Shown here in pieces: positions 7,359 through 16,501 of a DNA stretch of 61,996 bases (the stretch's first letter is position 1; each line of letters starts with the position of its first letter). Both the position numbers and the translations under genes were made by a program. Source of the DNA: Bacillota bacterium (lineage in GTDB: Bacteria > Bacillota > Clostridia > Peptostreptococcales > Anaerovoracaceae); contig JAUNDC010000018.1 of the NCBI GenBank assembly GCA_030526355.1, positions 1-61,996 of the forward strand, in the 5' to 3' direction. Below the pieces are notes generated by a model, which saw only the letters and a program-made list of their open reading frames with translations, searched no databases and was not told the DNA's origin.

Positions 7359-9428
7359 ATGAAATACTATGGAGCGGATCGGGTCATTGAACCTAAAGGC
7401 GCACTTCCTGCTACTGCATGGAAAGTGGATAATTCCGCGAGACTGGTAAGCAGAGAAATAAAGATAGCAGTAAGCATGATCAATCTTGAAATAACAAACT
7501 TTGAACAGATATGCAGCAGCTGTGAGTATGATGAGGTAAAAATAAAAGCTCATATTCTGCAGGTAATAAATCAGAGAGGAAAGCTGCATAATCCGTACAC
7601 AAAAAGTGGCGGACTGTTGTTCGGAACTGCTGAGAAGGCGGCAGACGATTTCCCGATGGCGGATATAAAGCCGGGCGATAAGGTGATATGCATGTCTCCT
7701 CTTACCGGTATACCACTTTGTCTGGAGAGCATAGAATCGGTGGATTATCAGTATGGCCAGATAAAATGCAGAGGATATGCTATATGCTTTGAATCAAGTC
7801 AGCTTGTGAAATGGGATGGAATAACTGATTTAAGATATCTTTTGAGGCTGTTGGATGAAGAAGGTAACCTGCTAGGTGTGAAATCAGTGCTTGAGTCAAA
7901 AACGGCATCAAGGATAGCTATACTGAGCAGTGATCTTGTGCTGCTGATGGTATATGCCAAAATGGTGAGACAGCAGCTGGGCACAGATGTGTCAGTTACA
8001 GCAATAATTGACAAGGCTCAGGCAAAGAAGATTACAAAAAGTGAGTTCGATAATGTGTTTTCGCCTCTTGCTGATGAAGTGCATTTTGTAAATATGAACA
8101 GGCCTGCTGATACCTTGGAGATGATAACAGGTGATGACAGAAACAGATTTGCAGATATTGTAATAAATCTGGATGACACTGAAGGCTCTGAATGTGTTGC
8201 TTCGCTTCTGGTTAAAGATAAAGGAACAATATGCTATATGAGCTTCAAGAATAATTATTCTGAAGGCTCTCTGATTGCAGATTCTCTTGGCAAGGAGGTA
8301 AACAGCTATTCAACATATGGATATGACAGAAATGTTTATGAATACGCACTTTCTCTGGCAGAAGCACTGACACCTCATTTAAGAAAGCTTGATAATTATT
8401 ATCGGAACAGGAAGCTAAAGCCGTCATCAGGAGGGATAAAGCCAAGAACACAGATGGCGGCACAGAAAATCGACGATTTTATTTACAGCAGTCCGGTGAC
8501 AGCTGATATGATCGAAAAGGTGCTTAATATAGCAAGGTATGACTGCAATGTTGTGATTCAGGGTGAAACCGGAACGGGTAAAGAAAAAGTGTTCGAGCTG
8601 ATACATCACAACAGTCCCAGAAAGGGTAAGCCGTGTATAAGAATAAACTGTGCAACAATACCGGAGAATCTGGCGGAATCCGAGTTTTTTGGATATGAAG
8701 GAGGAGCATTCACCGGGGCGCAGAAGGATGGCAAAGAGGGTTATTTCGAGATGGCGGATAATGGCACTCTTTTTCTGGATGAGATAGGTGCTCTTTCAAT
8801 GACGATGCAGTCCAAGCTTTTGAGGGTACTTCAGGAAAGCACATTTTACAGGCTTGGGGGTACTGAACAGATTAAAACTAACGTGCGTGTGATATGTGCC
8901 AATAATGTTCCGTTGAAGAAGCTGGTAGAAGAGGGAAAATTCAGAGAGGATCTGTACTATAGACTGAACATCTGCCTCATAGAGGTTCCACCTCTCAGGG
9001 AACGCGTGGAGGATATACGGTGCCTGTCGGAGTCGTTTGTAAAGGATTACAGCAGAAGATACGGCATTGACAGAAGGTTTTCACAGGAGGCACAGCATAG
9101 GCTGGACGAATATTACTGGCCGGGAAATGTGCGTGAGCTTGAAAATGCTGTGCACAGGCTTTATATAGCTCAGAGAAACGATGTCATTGAGGCTGATGAT
9201 GTTGATGAGATTCTGAACGAAGATGTTTATGACAAAATAATGGTAAATGTCAGGAAAACGTTTAAACGTGATGAACAGATAGACTTTACCGAGCTGATGG
9301 AGGAACAGGAAAAGAAAATAATCACGTACGCTTTGCAGAAGGAGAAAACCACACGTAAAGCGGCTGAATTTCTGAATCTCCCACAGACTACGTTTGTAAG
9401 GAAGAAGAATAAATATAATATTACATGA
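7359..9428 (+). CDS. Sigma-54-dependent activator with a dehydrogenase-like sensor domain
   Basis: Enhancer-binding protein of 689 residues. The AAA+ domain (about 375-610) has Walker A GETGTGKE near 402, the sigma-54 contact loop GAFTGA near 450, Walker B GTLFLDEIG near 470 and the R-finger region FREDLYYRLN. A Fis-type helix-turn-helix ends the protein (RKAAEFLNLPQTTF). Residues 1-345 are unusual: RVIEPKGALP, INQRGKLHNPYTKSGG, KPGDKV and CYMSF resemble L-erythro-3,5-diaminohexanoate dehydrogenase (Kdd) of lysine fermentation. The glycine-rich NAD motif expected near residue 185 reads AILSSDLVLLM, so cofactor binding is probably lost and the domain may act as a metabolite sensor. It is divergent from nhaC, its likely target. 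The ribosome site is AAGGAG, 11 bases before the ATG. Confidence 0.88.
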   Translation: MKYYGADRVIEPKGALPATAWKVDNSARLVSREIKIAVSMINLEITNFEQICSSCEYDEVKIKAHILQVINQRGKLHNPYTKSGGLLFGTAEKAADDFPMADIKPGDKVICMSPLTGIPLCLESIESVDYQYGQIKCRGYAICFESSQLVKWDGITDLRYLLRLLDEEGNLLGVKSVLESKTASRIAILSSDLVLLMVYAKMVRQQLGTDVSVTAIIDKAQAKKITKSEFDNVFSPLADEVHFVNMNRPADTLEMITGDDRNRFADIVINLDDTEGSECVASLLVKDKGTICYMSFKNNYSEGSLIADSLGKEVNSYSTYGYDRNVYEYALSLAEALTPHLRKLDNYYRNRKLKPSSGGIKPRTQMAAQKIDDFIYSSPVTADMIEKVLNIARYDCNVVIQGETGTGKEKVFELIHHNSPRKGKPCIRINCATIPENLAESEFFGYEGGAFTGAQKDGKEGYFEMADNGTLFLDEIGALSMTMQSKLLRVLQESTFYRLGGTEQIKTNVRVICANNVPLKKLVEEGKFREDLYYRLNICLIEVPPLRERVEDIRCLSESFVKDYSRRYGIDRRFSQEAQHRLDEYYWPGNVRELENAVHRLYIAQRNDVIEADDVDEILNEDVYDKIMVNVRKTFKRDEQIDFTELMEEQEKKIITYALQKEKTTRKAAEFLNLPQTTFVRKKNKYNIT

Positions 9429-9462
9429 AGGCAGAGAATGTGTACATTTACAAGGAGAGGCT

Positions 9463-10029
9463 ATGAATCTGATAAATGCGATTGAAAACTATATTCCATA
9501 CAATGAGCAGGAGGCGCAGGATCGCGTTGAGATGCTGAGAAGGCTCAGAAGCGGAGAGAAACTGTATTTCAGAGATAATGCGGCAGCGCATATTACTGTG
9601 TCCGGATGGGTGACAAGTCCTGACAGAGAGAAGGTGCTTATGGCATATCATAATATATATGATTCATGGTCGTGGCTTGGCGGACATGCTGATGGGGAAC
9701 GTGATCTGCTGAGGGTGGCAGAGAAAGAAATCAGAGAGGAATCAGGCCTTGAGAATTTCACGCCTGTATCTGAGGGGATTTTTTCCCTGGAAATACTTAC
9801 TGTTGACGGGCATATGAAAAAGGGACGGTATGTGTCATCTCATCTGCATTTGAATTTTACATTTTTGTTTGAAGCAGATACTGCGCAGGCAGTAAGATGC
9901 AAGCCTGATGAAAACAGCAGTGTGGGATGGTTCGGACTTGATGAAGCAATTGAGGCCTCGGATGAGCCATGGATAAGAGATGTGATATATAGAAAACTAA
10001 ATGAGAAATTGAGAAAATTTTTCTCTTGA
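9463..10029 (+). CDS. Nudix hydrolase
   Basis: Predicted Mg2+-dependent diphosphohydrolase of 188 residues. The Nudix box lies near residues 69-92: GGHADGE is followed by a stretch one residue longer than the standard x7 and then KEIREESGL, so the usual R of REUXEE is K. The preceding WSWLGGHADGE is typical of a common Firmicute Nudix group of unknown substrate. AGGAGAGG precedes the ATG. It lies 34 bases after the sigma-54 activator and may be cotranscribed with it. Confidence 0.8.
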   Translation: MNLINAIENYIPYNEQEAQDRVEMLRRLRSGEKLYFRDNAAAHITVSGWVTSPDREKVLMAYHNIYDSWSWLGGHADGERDLLRVAEKEIREESGLENFTPVSEGIFSLEILTVDGHMKKGRYVSSHLHLNFTFLFEADTAQAVRCKPDENSSVGWFGLDEAIEASDEPWIRDVIYRKLNEKLRKFFS

Positions 10030-10119
10030 TTTCATGCTTATATTACCACAAATACGCTGAATTTTCAAGTCTTGTAAAATGCACGCTCCGGGTGTATTAA
10101 GTATTCGGAGGTGAATCAA

Positions 10120-11007
10120 ATGACTGAAAAAAATACAAAGAATATGACTGCGCTGGTAAGCTGTTTTGCCAGAGCATACCATTATCGTAACAATGAAGTA
10201 TGGGTGTTTGCTGATGATTATGCAGAAAAACTGATGACACGTCAGGAGTATGCTGCAGTTGCTGAAAGTATGAGCAAAGGTATAAACTATTTCAACCCTG
10301 GTTTCGTTGGGAATCCCGAAGAAGCTCTGAGATGGATAGTTGATAACCAGCTGTCACCGTCTGTGCTGGGTAGAAGCGCGTTTTGTGAGGACATGCTGCG
10401 GTCTGCCGTGATGGATGGCTGCAGACAATACCTTGTATTTGCTGCAGGGTATGATACCTTCGCATACAGGAATCAATTTGGCGGTCTTAAAGTGTTTGAA
10501 CTGGATCTTCCTGATATTATTGATGATAAAATATCAAGGGTTGGCAATTGCGAAAAGCAGGCTGTATATGTTCCGTGTGATCTGAGCAGTCCATTATGGC
10601 AGAAGGCGCTTCTGCAAAGGGGATATGATGCTTCTGGGATTAGCTTCAGCAGTCTTCTGGGTATAAGCTATTATCTTACAAGAGAGCAGTTTGATGCACT
10701 TATTAGGGGAGCTGCTTCTGTCGTATGCCCGGGAAGCCGGATATGTTTTGATTATCCGTTAAGCGTCGCTGGGGAAGAATGTATGAAAAACGAGGAGCTG
10801 GCTTCTGCTGCCGGAGAAAAGATGAAAGCGAAGTATTCAAGGAAAGACATTGAGCTGATTCTTGAAAAAAATGGATTCGAAGCAGCAGATCACTTTGATG
10901 AAAAGAAAATGACTGAAAAGTACTTTAATGAATATAATGAAGCTCAACCGAATCACATTATGCATGCACCAGAAGGAGTCGGTTATTGTATGGCAGTGAA
11001 GAAATAG
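10120..11007 (+). CDS. Class I SAM-dependent methyltransferase, leucine carboxyl methyltransferase-like
   Basis: Predicted methyltransferase of about 295 residues in the bacterial relatives of leucine carboxyl methyltransferase (PPM1/LCMT; TIGR00027-like). LVFAAGYDTFAYR near residue 105 is the SAM-binding motif I form of this group, followed by VFELDLPDII, where the acidic residues contact SAM. SLLGISYYLTREQFDALI is the typical family segment. GTG at 10111 overlaps the CGGAGG ribosome site, so ATG at 10120 is chosen. The methyl acceptor is unknown; many relatives sit in natural product clusters, but none is visible here. Confidence 0.8.
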   Translation: MTEKNTKNMTALVSCFARAYHYRNNEVWVFADDYAEKLMTRQEYAAVAESMSKGINYFNPGFVGNPEEALRWIVDNQLSPSVLGRSAFCEDMLRSAVMDGCRQYLVFAAGYDTFAYRNQFGGLKVFELDLPDIIDDKISRVGNCEKQAVYVPCDLSSPLWQKALLQRGYDASGISFSSLLGISYYLTREQFDALIRGAASVVCPGSRICFDYPLSVAGEECMKNEELASAAGEKMKAKYSRKDIELILEKNGFEAADHFDEKKMTEKYFNEYNEAQPNHIMHAPEGVGYCMAVKK

Positions 11008-11087
11008 TACATGCACAGACATGTTCGTTTTACATGGATATAAGCGTAGTAAATGCAGATACTAATTGTAAAAAAGGAGTATTTGCT

Positions 11088-11765
11088 ATGTTTAAACATG
11101 AAAAACAATTATTTCATCCAGTTGGTGTTGAAGGTCCGAATCCTCAGTATGCTGTGCTTATGCAGGAACAGCTCGGCGGAGGCAACGGTGAACTCAAGGC
11201 GGCAATGCAGTATATGTCGCAGAGTTTCAGAATAAAGGATCCGGAAATCAAGGATCTGTTTCTGGATATTGCAGCTGAGGAGCTGGGCCACCTGGAAATG
11301 GTGGCTCAGACCGTTAATCTGCTTAACGGCCATGATGTTGATGCACAGGCAGTTACTGCGGGAGAAATTCAGACACATGTGATGTTCGGACTGACTCCCG
11401 GACTTGTCAATTCATCAGGAAGTCCATGGACTGCTGACTATGTGACTGTAACGGGAGACCTGTGTGCAGATTTGCTGGCGAATATTGCTTCAGAACAGAG
11501 AGCAAAGGTGGTATATGAGTATCTTTACAGACAGATTGAGGATAAGAAGGTGAGAGAGACTATAGATTTCCTTCTTAACAGAGAGGAAGCTCATAACCAG
11601 ATGTTCAGAGAAGCATTCAACAAGGTTCAGGATACCGGTTCAAACAGAGATTTTGGAACGACAAAGGCTGCTAAGATGTATTTTAGCATGTCTGAACCGT
11701 CGCCGGCTGAGAATATGCAGAAGGCTTTTGAAAACAAGGATGTTGTACCGCCATCATTCAATTAG
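11088..11765 (+). CDS. Manganese catalase family protein (CotJC-like)
   Basis: Ferritin-like di-manganese protein of 225 residues, predicted to dismutate hydrogen peroxide. Metal ligands are visible as EELGHLEM (near residues 63-70) and NREEAHNQMF (near 163-172), each an E-x2-H pair, with additional glutamates in the first helix (NGELKAAMQYM) and SEQRAKVVYEY. It resembles both Mn catalase and the spore coat protein CotJC, slightly longer than the latter. An upstream in-frame start at 10986 overlaps the previous gene and lacks a ribosome site, while ATG 11088 follows AAAGGAG. No cotJA or cotJB neighbours are present. Confidence 0.88.
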   Translation: MFKHEKQLFHPVGVEGPNPQYAVLMQEQLGGGNGELKAAMQYMSQSFRIKDPEIKDLFLDIAAEELGHLEMVAQTVNLLNGHDVDAQAVTAGEIQTHVMFGLTPGLVNSSGSPWTADYVTVTGDLCADLLANIASEQRAKVVYEYLYRQIEDKKVRETIDFLLNREEAHNQMFREAFNKVQDTGSNRDFGTTKAAKMYFSMSEPSPAENMQKAFENKDVVPPSFN

Positions 11766-11774
11766 AAATTACTC

Positions 11775-11803
11775 TTGAAATGGCAGCAAGGGTATGTTAT
11801 CAT
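11775..11803 (+). promoter_or_regulatory. rpsO promoter
   Basis: TTGAAA (11775-11780), 17-bp spacer, TATCAT (11798-11803), about 90 bp ahead of the rpsO start. Confidence 0.6.
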
Positions 11804-11821
11804 AAGGCATATGTAATTTTA

Positions 11822-11867
11822 CCTGCAGCGTAGTTTCCCGAGACTCCGACGGTAACCGGGCAGCAGG
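11822..11867 (+). promoter_or_regulatory. rpsO leader hairpin
   Basis: In the 5' leader CCTGC (11822) pairs with GCAGG (11863-11867), and inside it CCCG (11837) pairs with CGGG (11857). It ends 15 bases before the AGGAGG ribosome site. S15 represses its own translation by binding leader structures in several bacteria; that role here is inferred. Confidence 0.45.
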
Positions 11868-11893
11868 CGGATAGAATTTAGGAGGATAAAGAA

Positions 11894-12160
11894 ATGATTA
11901 CTACTGAAAAGAAAGCGGAAATTATCAAAGAGTACCAGCTTAAAGAAGGAGATACAGGTTCCCCTGAAGTACAGGTAGCTATCCTGACTTACAGAATCAA
12001 TGATCTCAATGAACACCTTAAGGTTCATAAGAAGGACCACCACTCAAGAAGAGGTCTTTTAAAAATGGTAGGACAGAGAAGAAACCTTCTCAATTACCTG
12101 AAGGAAAAGGATCTTGAAAGATACAGAGATCTGATTGCTCGTTTAGGTTTGAGAAAGTAA
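11894..12160 (+). CDS. rpsO: 30S ribosomal protein S15
   Basis: Primary 16S-binding small-subunit protein of 88 residues. The sequence has the full S15 fold, with [39 protein letters not shown] and the C-terminal [28 protein letters not shown] precedes the ATG. It is followed by a strong terminator and then pnp, the usual bacterial order rpsO-pnp. Confidence 0.98.
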   Translation: MITTEKKAEIIKEYQLKEGDTGSPEVQVAILTYRINDLNEHLKVHKKDHHSRRGLLKMVGQRRNLLNYLKEKDLERYRDLIARLGLRK

Positions 12161-12177
12161 TTAAACTTAAAAATTTA

Positions 12178-12207
12178 GGCGGGGCGTTATACCCCGTCTT
12201 TGTTTTT
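12178..12207 (+). terminator. rpsO terminator
   Basis: GGCGGGG (12178-12184), 7-nt loop, CCCCGTC (12192-12198), then TTTGTTTTT. It is placed between rpsO and pnp and probably lets only part of the transcription continue. Confidence 0.85.
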
Positions 12208-12274
12208 GTCGGTGTTATATTGATGCCGAAGATATATCATATGGTAAGGAATAAACAGGAGGTAGTTGTTTATT

Positions 12275-14374
12275 ATGAAATTCACAGATTACAGAACTTT
12301 TAAGACAGCCATAGGCGGTAAGCTTTTGGAGCTGGAAATCGGCAAGGTATGTGAACTGGCCAATGGGCAGGTTATGGTGAGATATGGTGATACTGTCGTT
12401 AATGTTACGGCATGTGCATCAAAGGAGCCAAGACCTGATGTAGACTTTTTCCCTCTGTCATGCGACTATGAGGAAAAGATGTATGCAGCCGGTAAGATTC
12501 CGGGCGGATTTATCAAGAGAGAAGGCAGACCTAGTGAAAGGGCGATTCTCAATTCCCGTCTTATGGACAGGCCGTTAAGACCGCTGTTCCCTAAAGGTTT
12601 TTATAATGACGTGCAGGTTGTAGCTACAGTAATGTGCGTTGATTATGATGCTCCATCGGAAATCGCAGCAATGATCGGGTCTTCAGTTGCTCTGGCAATT
12701 TCGGATATCCCATGGGAAGGTCCTACAGGATCCGTGCTGGTTGGGATGGTTGACGGACAGTTTGTTATCAATCCTTCTCTGGAGCAGAGAGAGAAGAGCG
12801 TAATGCATATGACAGTTTCCGGTACAAAGGATGCCATCATGATGGTTGAAGCAGGTGCGCAGGAAATTCCTGAGGAAACCATGCTGGAAGCTATTATGTT
12901 CGCTCATGAAGAAATCAAAAAGATAGTAGAATTCATCGAACAGGTTGTAGCTGAGGTAGGCAAGCCGAAGATGGAAATTGAACTGTACAAGGTTCCTGAG
13001 GATATAGAAGCTGCAGTAAGAGCATATGCAGAAGATAAGATGAGAGCAGCCATCCAGACTTATGACAAGCTGGAAAGACTGGACAATATGGATGCTGTAG
13101 AGGCAGAAACAAAGGAACATTTCGAAGAAATTTACCCTGATAACGGTAAGGATATAGGAAATGTACTTTATGCTATAACAAAAGAACAGGTAAGAAGCAT
13201 GATTCTGGATGAAGGCATCAGACCGGACAACAGAAAGCTCACAGAAATCAGACCGATCTGGTGTGATACAGGAATACTTCCTAGAACTCATGGTTCAGGT
13301 CTGTTCAAAAGAGGACAGACTCAGGTTCTCTCCATAGCGACTCTGGGACCTCTCGGAGAAGCGCAGACTATAGATGGAATCACAGAACAGACAGAAAAGA
13401 GATACATGCATCACTATAACTTCCCTCCTTATTCAGTAGGTGAAGCCGGCAGAATGAAGAGCCCGGGAAGAAGAGAGATAGGACATGGTGCACTGGCAGA
13501 AAGGGCATTGCTTCCTGTACTTCCTGATGAAGAGGAATTCCCTTATGCCATCAGAGTGGTTTCTGAAGTCCTTTCATCAAACGGTTCGACATCAATGGGC
13601 TCCACATGCGGCAGTTGTCTCGCACTGATGGATGCCGGTGTTCCTATCAAGGCTCCTGTAGCAGGTATCGCGATGGGACTTATTGAAAGAGTTGAGGAAG
13701 ACGGCAGCAGCAAAATGGCTATACTGTCAGATATACAGGGTATGGAAGACTTCCTGGGAGATATGGACTTCAAGGTTGCAGGAACAGCTAAGGGTGTTAC
13801 TGCCATCCAGATGGATATCAAGGTACATGGACTTTCAAAGGAAATACTCCAGCAGGCTCTCAAGCAGGCTTACGAAGGCAGAATGCATATCATGAAGGAA
13901 ATGCTGGATGAAATTGCAGAGCCTAGAGCAGAGCTTTCACCATATGCTCCTAGAATTATTTCAATGCAGGTGGATCCGGATCACATCAGAACTATCATCG
14001 GACCGGGAGGCAAGACTATTAACAGAATTATTGCCGATACAGGAGTTAAGATTGATATCGACGATACAGGGCTTGTGTACATCGCTGCACCTGACATGGA
14101 ATCTGCAAAGGCAGGTGTTCATGAGATTGAGCTTCTTATCAAGGAGCCTGAGCCTGGCGAGATATACGAAGGCAAGGTAACGAGAGTTATGAACTTCGGA
14201 GCCTTTATTGAGATACTTCCTGGAAAGGAAGGTTTGCTGCATATCTCAAAGATGGCAAAGGAAAGAGTAGAAAAGGTTGAAGACGTTATGAATGTAGGTG
14301 ATACCGTCAAGGTAAAGGTTACGGAAATCGACAGCCAGAACAGAATCAATCTTTCTAGAAAAGAGCTGCTGTAA
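12275..14374 (+). CDS. pnp: Polyribonucleotide nucleotidyltransferase (PNPase)
   Basis: Phosphorolytic 3'-5' exoribonuclease of the RNA degradosome, 699 residues. Two RNase PH-like domains (about 1-230 and 310-545) flank an alpha-helical linker; [20 protein letters not shown] and [15 protein letters not shown] are conserved phosphorolysis motifs. A KH domain ([12 protein letters not shown] near 575) and an S1 domain ([20 protein letters not shown] near 625) end the protein. An upstream TTG at 12266 is too near the AGGAGGT ribosome site, so ATG 12275 is preferred. The C-terminus is short and lacks a long tail. Confidence 0.97.
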   Translation: MKFTDYRTFKTAIGGKLLELEIGKVCELANGQVMVRYGDTVVNVTACASKEPRPDVDFFPLSCDYEEKMYAAGKIPGGFIKREGRPSERAILNSRLMDRPLRPLFPKGFYNDVQVVATVMCVDYDAPSEIAAMIGSSVALAISDIPWEGPTGSVLVGMVDGQFVINPSLEQREKSVMHMTVSGTKDAIMMVEAGAQEIPEETMLEAIMFAHEEIKKIVEFIEQVVAEVGKPKMEIELYKVPEDIEAAVRAYAEDKMRAAIQTYDKLERLDNMDAVEAETKEHFEEIYPDNGKDIGNVLYAITKEQVRSMILDEGIRPDNRKLTEIRPIWCDTGILPRTHGSGLFKRGQTQVLSIATLGPLGEAQTIDGITEQTEKRYMHHYNFPPYSVGEAGRMKSPGRREIGHGALAERALLPVLPDEEEFPYAIRVVSEVLSSNGSTSMGSTCGSCLALMDAGVPIKAPVAGIAMGLIERVEEDGSSKMAILSDIQGMEDFLGDMDFKVAGTAKGVTAIQMDIKVHGLSKEILQQALKQAYEGRMHIMKEMLDEIAEPRAELSPYAPRIISMQVDPDHIRTIIGPGGKTINRIIADTGVKIDIDDTGLVYIAAPDMESAKAGVHEIELLIKEPEPGEIYEGKVTRVMNFGAFIEILPGKEGLLHISKMAKERVEKVEDVMNVGDTVKVKVTEIDSQNRINLSRKELL

Positions 14375-14398
14375 AGCTTAATACAGAGATTCATACTG

Positions 14399-14433
14399 CT
14401 GCATCGAAGATATATCGGTGCAGTGGTTTTTTT
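14399..14433 (+). terminator. pnp terminator
   Basis: CTGCATCGA (14399-14407), 7-nt loop, TCGGTGCAG (14415-14423), then TGG and seven T. Confidence 0.8.
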
Positions 14434-14496
14434 GTTCGACACAGATGATTGCCGGAATGTCTTTACGGTATGATAATATGACAGAGGTATATTAAT

Positions 14497-15406
14497 ATGG
14501 AAAACATATTGAGCAGACCTCAGATAAGATGTCTGCTGGCGCTGATATGCTGCGCACTGTGGGGAAGCGCTTTCCCATGTATTAAAACGGGCTATGAATG
14601 GCTGCACATAACGACTGTAGGAAGTCAGATATTGTTTGCCGGATACAGGTTTTTCATGGCAGGAATAGTGACTTTTGCTGTCGGCTGTATTGTAGAAAAG
14701 CGTATTATTAAAATAAAAAGGGGAATCCGTGCCGCATATTATGGGAATTGGTTTTCTGCAGACGACCGTAGAGTATGTGTTCTTTTACATAGGTATGAGT
14801 AATATTACGGGAACCAAGGGTTCTATAATCAATGGCTCAAGTACTTTTTTCGCTATTCTGCTGGCTCATTTCATTATCAAAGATGAGCGTCTGACTTGGA
14901 AGAAGGCTTTGGGATGTCTCATCGGATTTGCCGGTGTTGTGATTGTTAATATTGACGGATTTACAGGCGGAGGGATTTCATTTATGGGGGAAGGGATGAT
15001 GCTGATAAGCACAGCGGCTTATGGTGCGTCGTCGACCCTTGTGAAGCTGATTTCACACAGAGGCACACCTATGGCGATAACAGCGTATCAGCTTATGTTC
15101 GGAGGGTTTCTGATTATAGTTATAGGCTTTGCGTCTGGCGGACATATTGAAGGATTTGAAGTCAGATCGGTGTTGCTGCTGGCATATATGGTGTTTATTT
15201 CTGCTGCAGCATTTAGCCTGTGGACTGCGCTTCTGAAATATAATCCGGTAGGCAAGGTTACGATTTATGGGTTCTGCATACCGGTATTCGGTGTTATTAT
15301 GTCCGGGATTTTCCTTGGGGAGAATATTTTCGGGATGGAGATTCTGGCTGCGCTGGTTTGTGTCTGTGTGGGAATAATAATTGTTGATAAGCAGGACGAT
15401 GTATAA
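14497..15406 (+). pseudogene. EamA/DMT family transporter, frameshifted
   Basis: Two overlapping reading frames together encode one ten-helix drug/metabolite transporter. The first (from 14497) gives helices 1-2 (LALICCALWGSAFPCIKTGY) and runs out of frame after KRIIKIKRG; the second continues from about 14725 with HIMGIGFLQTTVEYVFFYIG to the end at 15406. The junction is the run AAAAAGGGG at 14715-14723; one surplus base there explains the shift, and frame 2 has a stop just upstream. Joined, the protein would be about 303 residues, normal for the family. Either a real loss of function, a phase-variable or slippage site, or a sequencing error. The substrate is unknown. Confidence 0.8.
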
Positions 15407-15427
15407 TAGCTTTGGAAGGTGAAGAAT

Positions 15428-16405
15428 ATGGAAATGATAAAAGCAAAGGAGCAGGTCATAAAAGCTGGGGTTGAGCTTTCGAAATCTGGGCTTATAGCCA
15501 GAACCTGGGGAAATGTAAGCTGCAGGACTGGAGCAGATGAATTTGTCATAACCGCCAGCGGTCGAGACTATATGACATTGACACAGGATGAAGTAATACC
15601 GGTGAGAATCACAGATTTAAGCTATACCGGTGAGATAAAGCCTTCTTCAGAGATGAAGGTGCATAAGGAAATATATAAACTCAGAGCTAATGCGGAATTC
15701 GTGATTCATACACATCAGAGCAATGCATCAGCGGTAGCAGCTATGGGGCTGGATGAAATCAAGCTGGACAGAGAATATCCCGGAATCGGTGACAGAATTA
15801 TCTGTGCTGGCTATGGACTTCCGGGCACGAAAAAGTTATGCAGAAATACTGCAGCAGCGGTCAGAGCTGCAGAAGGAAATGCAGTTATCATGAGTAATCA
15901 TGGAGCAGTATGCTATGGCAGAGATTACGATGAGGCTTTCGAGACTGCATATGTGCTGGAGGAGGCATGTGGCAGATATCTGGAGAATATTGGTGTGCAA
16001 CCGTGGAAACTGACAGAACAACCGGATGATTTATATAGGCAGACAACTCAGAATGCGGAGCTGTGGAATACAAGTACGGTGATAATGAAATATATGGAAA
16101 TCAGAGGCAAGTTGAAGCCTTATCTTGACGATTTTGCCCAGCTCATCGGTATGGAGCTTGAAGTGGTATCATACGATGAGAAAAGAATCAGAAAAGCTGT
16201 CAGAAGGAACAAGCCTCTGCTTGTACGAGGCAGAGGTGCGTTGTGTGCGGCGGAGACTGAGGATGACATTGAAGCAGTGTCAATGGTGATTGAGAAAAAC
16301 TGCAGGGCTGCACTGGCTGCTTTGGGAGTGAAGCCGATAAACCGGACGGAAAGCATGTTTATGAGGCAGATGTATCTGAGGAAATATTCCAAACTGAAAA
16401 AATAG
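15428..16405 (+). CDS. Class II aldolase/adducin-like protein with a partial second repeat
   Basis: Predicted zinc-dependent aldolase fold protein of 325 residues. The first ~195 residues form a class II aldolase domain: GNVSCR and ITASGRDY near 25-45, metal-binding HTHQSN near 95 and SNHGAVCYG near 160. The remaining ~130 residues look like a second copy of only the C-terminal half of that domain: VRGRGALCAAETEDDIEAVS aligns with the HGAVC region of the first copy, with the metal histidine changed to arginine. Family members cleave sugar phosphates such as fuculose or ribulose 5-phosphate; no sugar genes are adjacent. GTG at 15419 overlaps the GGAAGG site, so ATG 15428 is chosen. Confidence 0.8.
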   Translation: MEMIKAKEQVIKAGVELSKSGLIARTWGNVSCRTGADEFVITASGRDYMTLTQDEVIPVRITDLSYTGEIKPSSEMKVHKEIYKLRANAEFVIHTHQSNASAVAAMGLDEIKLDREYPGIGDRIICAGYGLPGTKKLCRNTAAAVRAAEGNAVIMSNHGAVCYGRDYDEAFETAYVLEEACGRYLENIGVQPWKLTEQPDDLYRQTTQNAELWNTSTVIMKYMEIRGKLKPYLDDFAQLIGMELEVVSYDEKRIRKAVRRNKPLLVRGRGALCAAETEDDIEAVSMVIEKNCRAALAALGVKPINRTESMFMRQMYLRKYSKLKK

Positions 16406-16412
16406 AAAAACA

Positions 16413-16445
16413 AAAACCGGGAGTGTGTGAAGCGTTCCCGGTTTT
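16413..16445. terminator. Bidirectional terminator between aldolase-like gene and gpmI
   Basis: AAAACCGGGA (16413-16422) and TCCCGGTTTT (16436-16445) are perfectly complementary, with a 13-nt loop, between convergent genes. Confidence 0.85.
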
Positions 16446-16501
16446 CAGCATAATTTGCGATACGATAAGTTGTAATTGCTCAGATATGATTATATAAAAA
16501 G

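Noticed and set aside
10986..11087. Longer N-terminus for the Mn catalase
   Set aside because: It would overlap the methyltransferase stop and lacks a ribosome site; the conserved protein starts at 11088 after AAAGGAG.
14715..14723. Programmed ribosomal frameshift in the EamA gene
   Set aside because: No supporting stop-codon context, internal ribosome-like site or downstream structure was seen, and transporters of this family are not known to use it. A mutation or read error is simpler.
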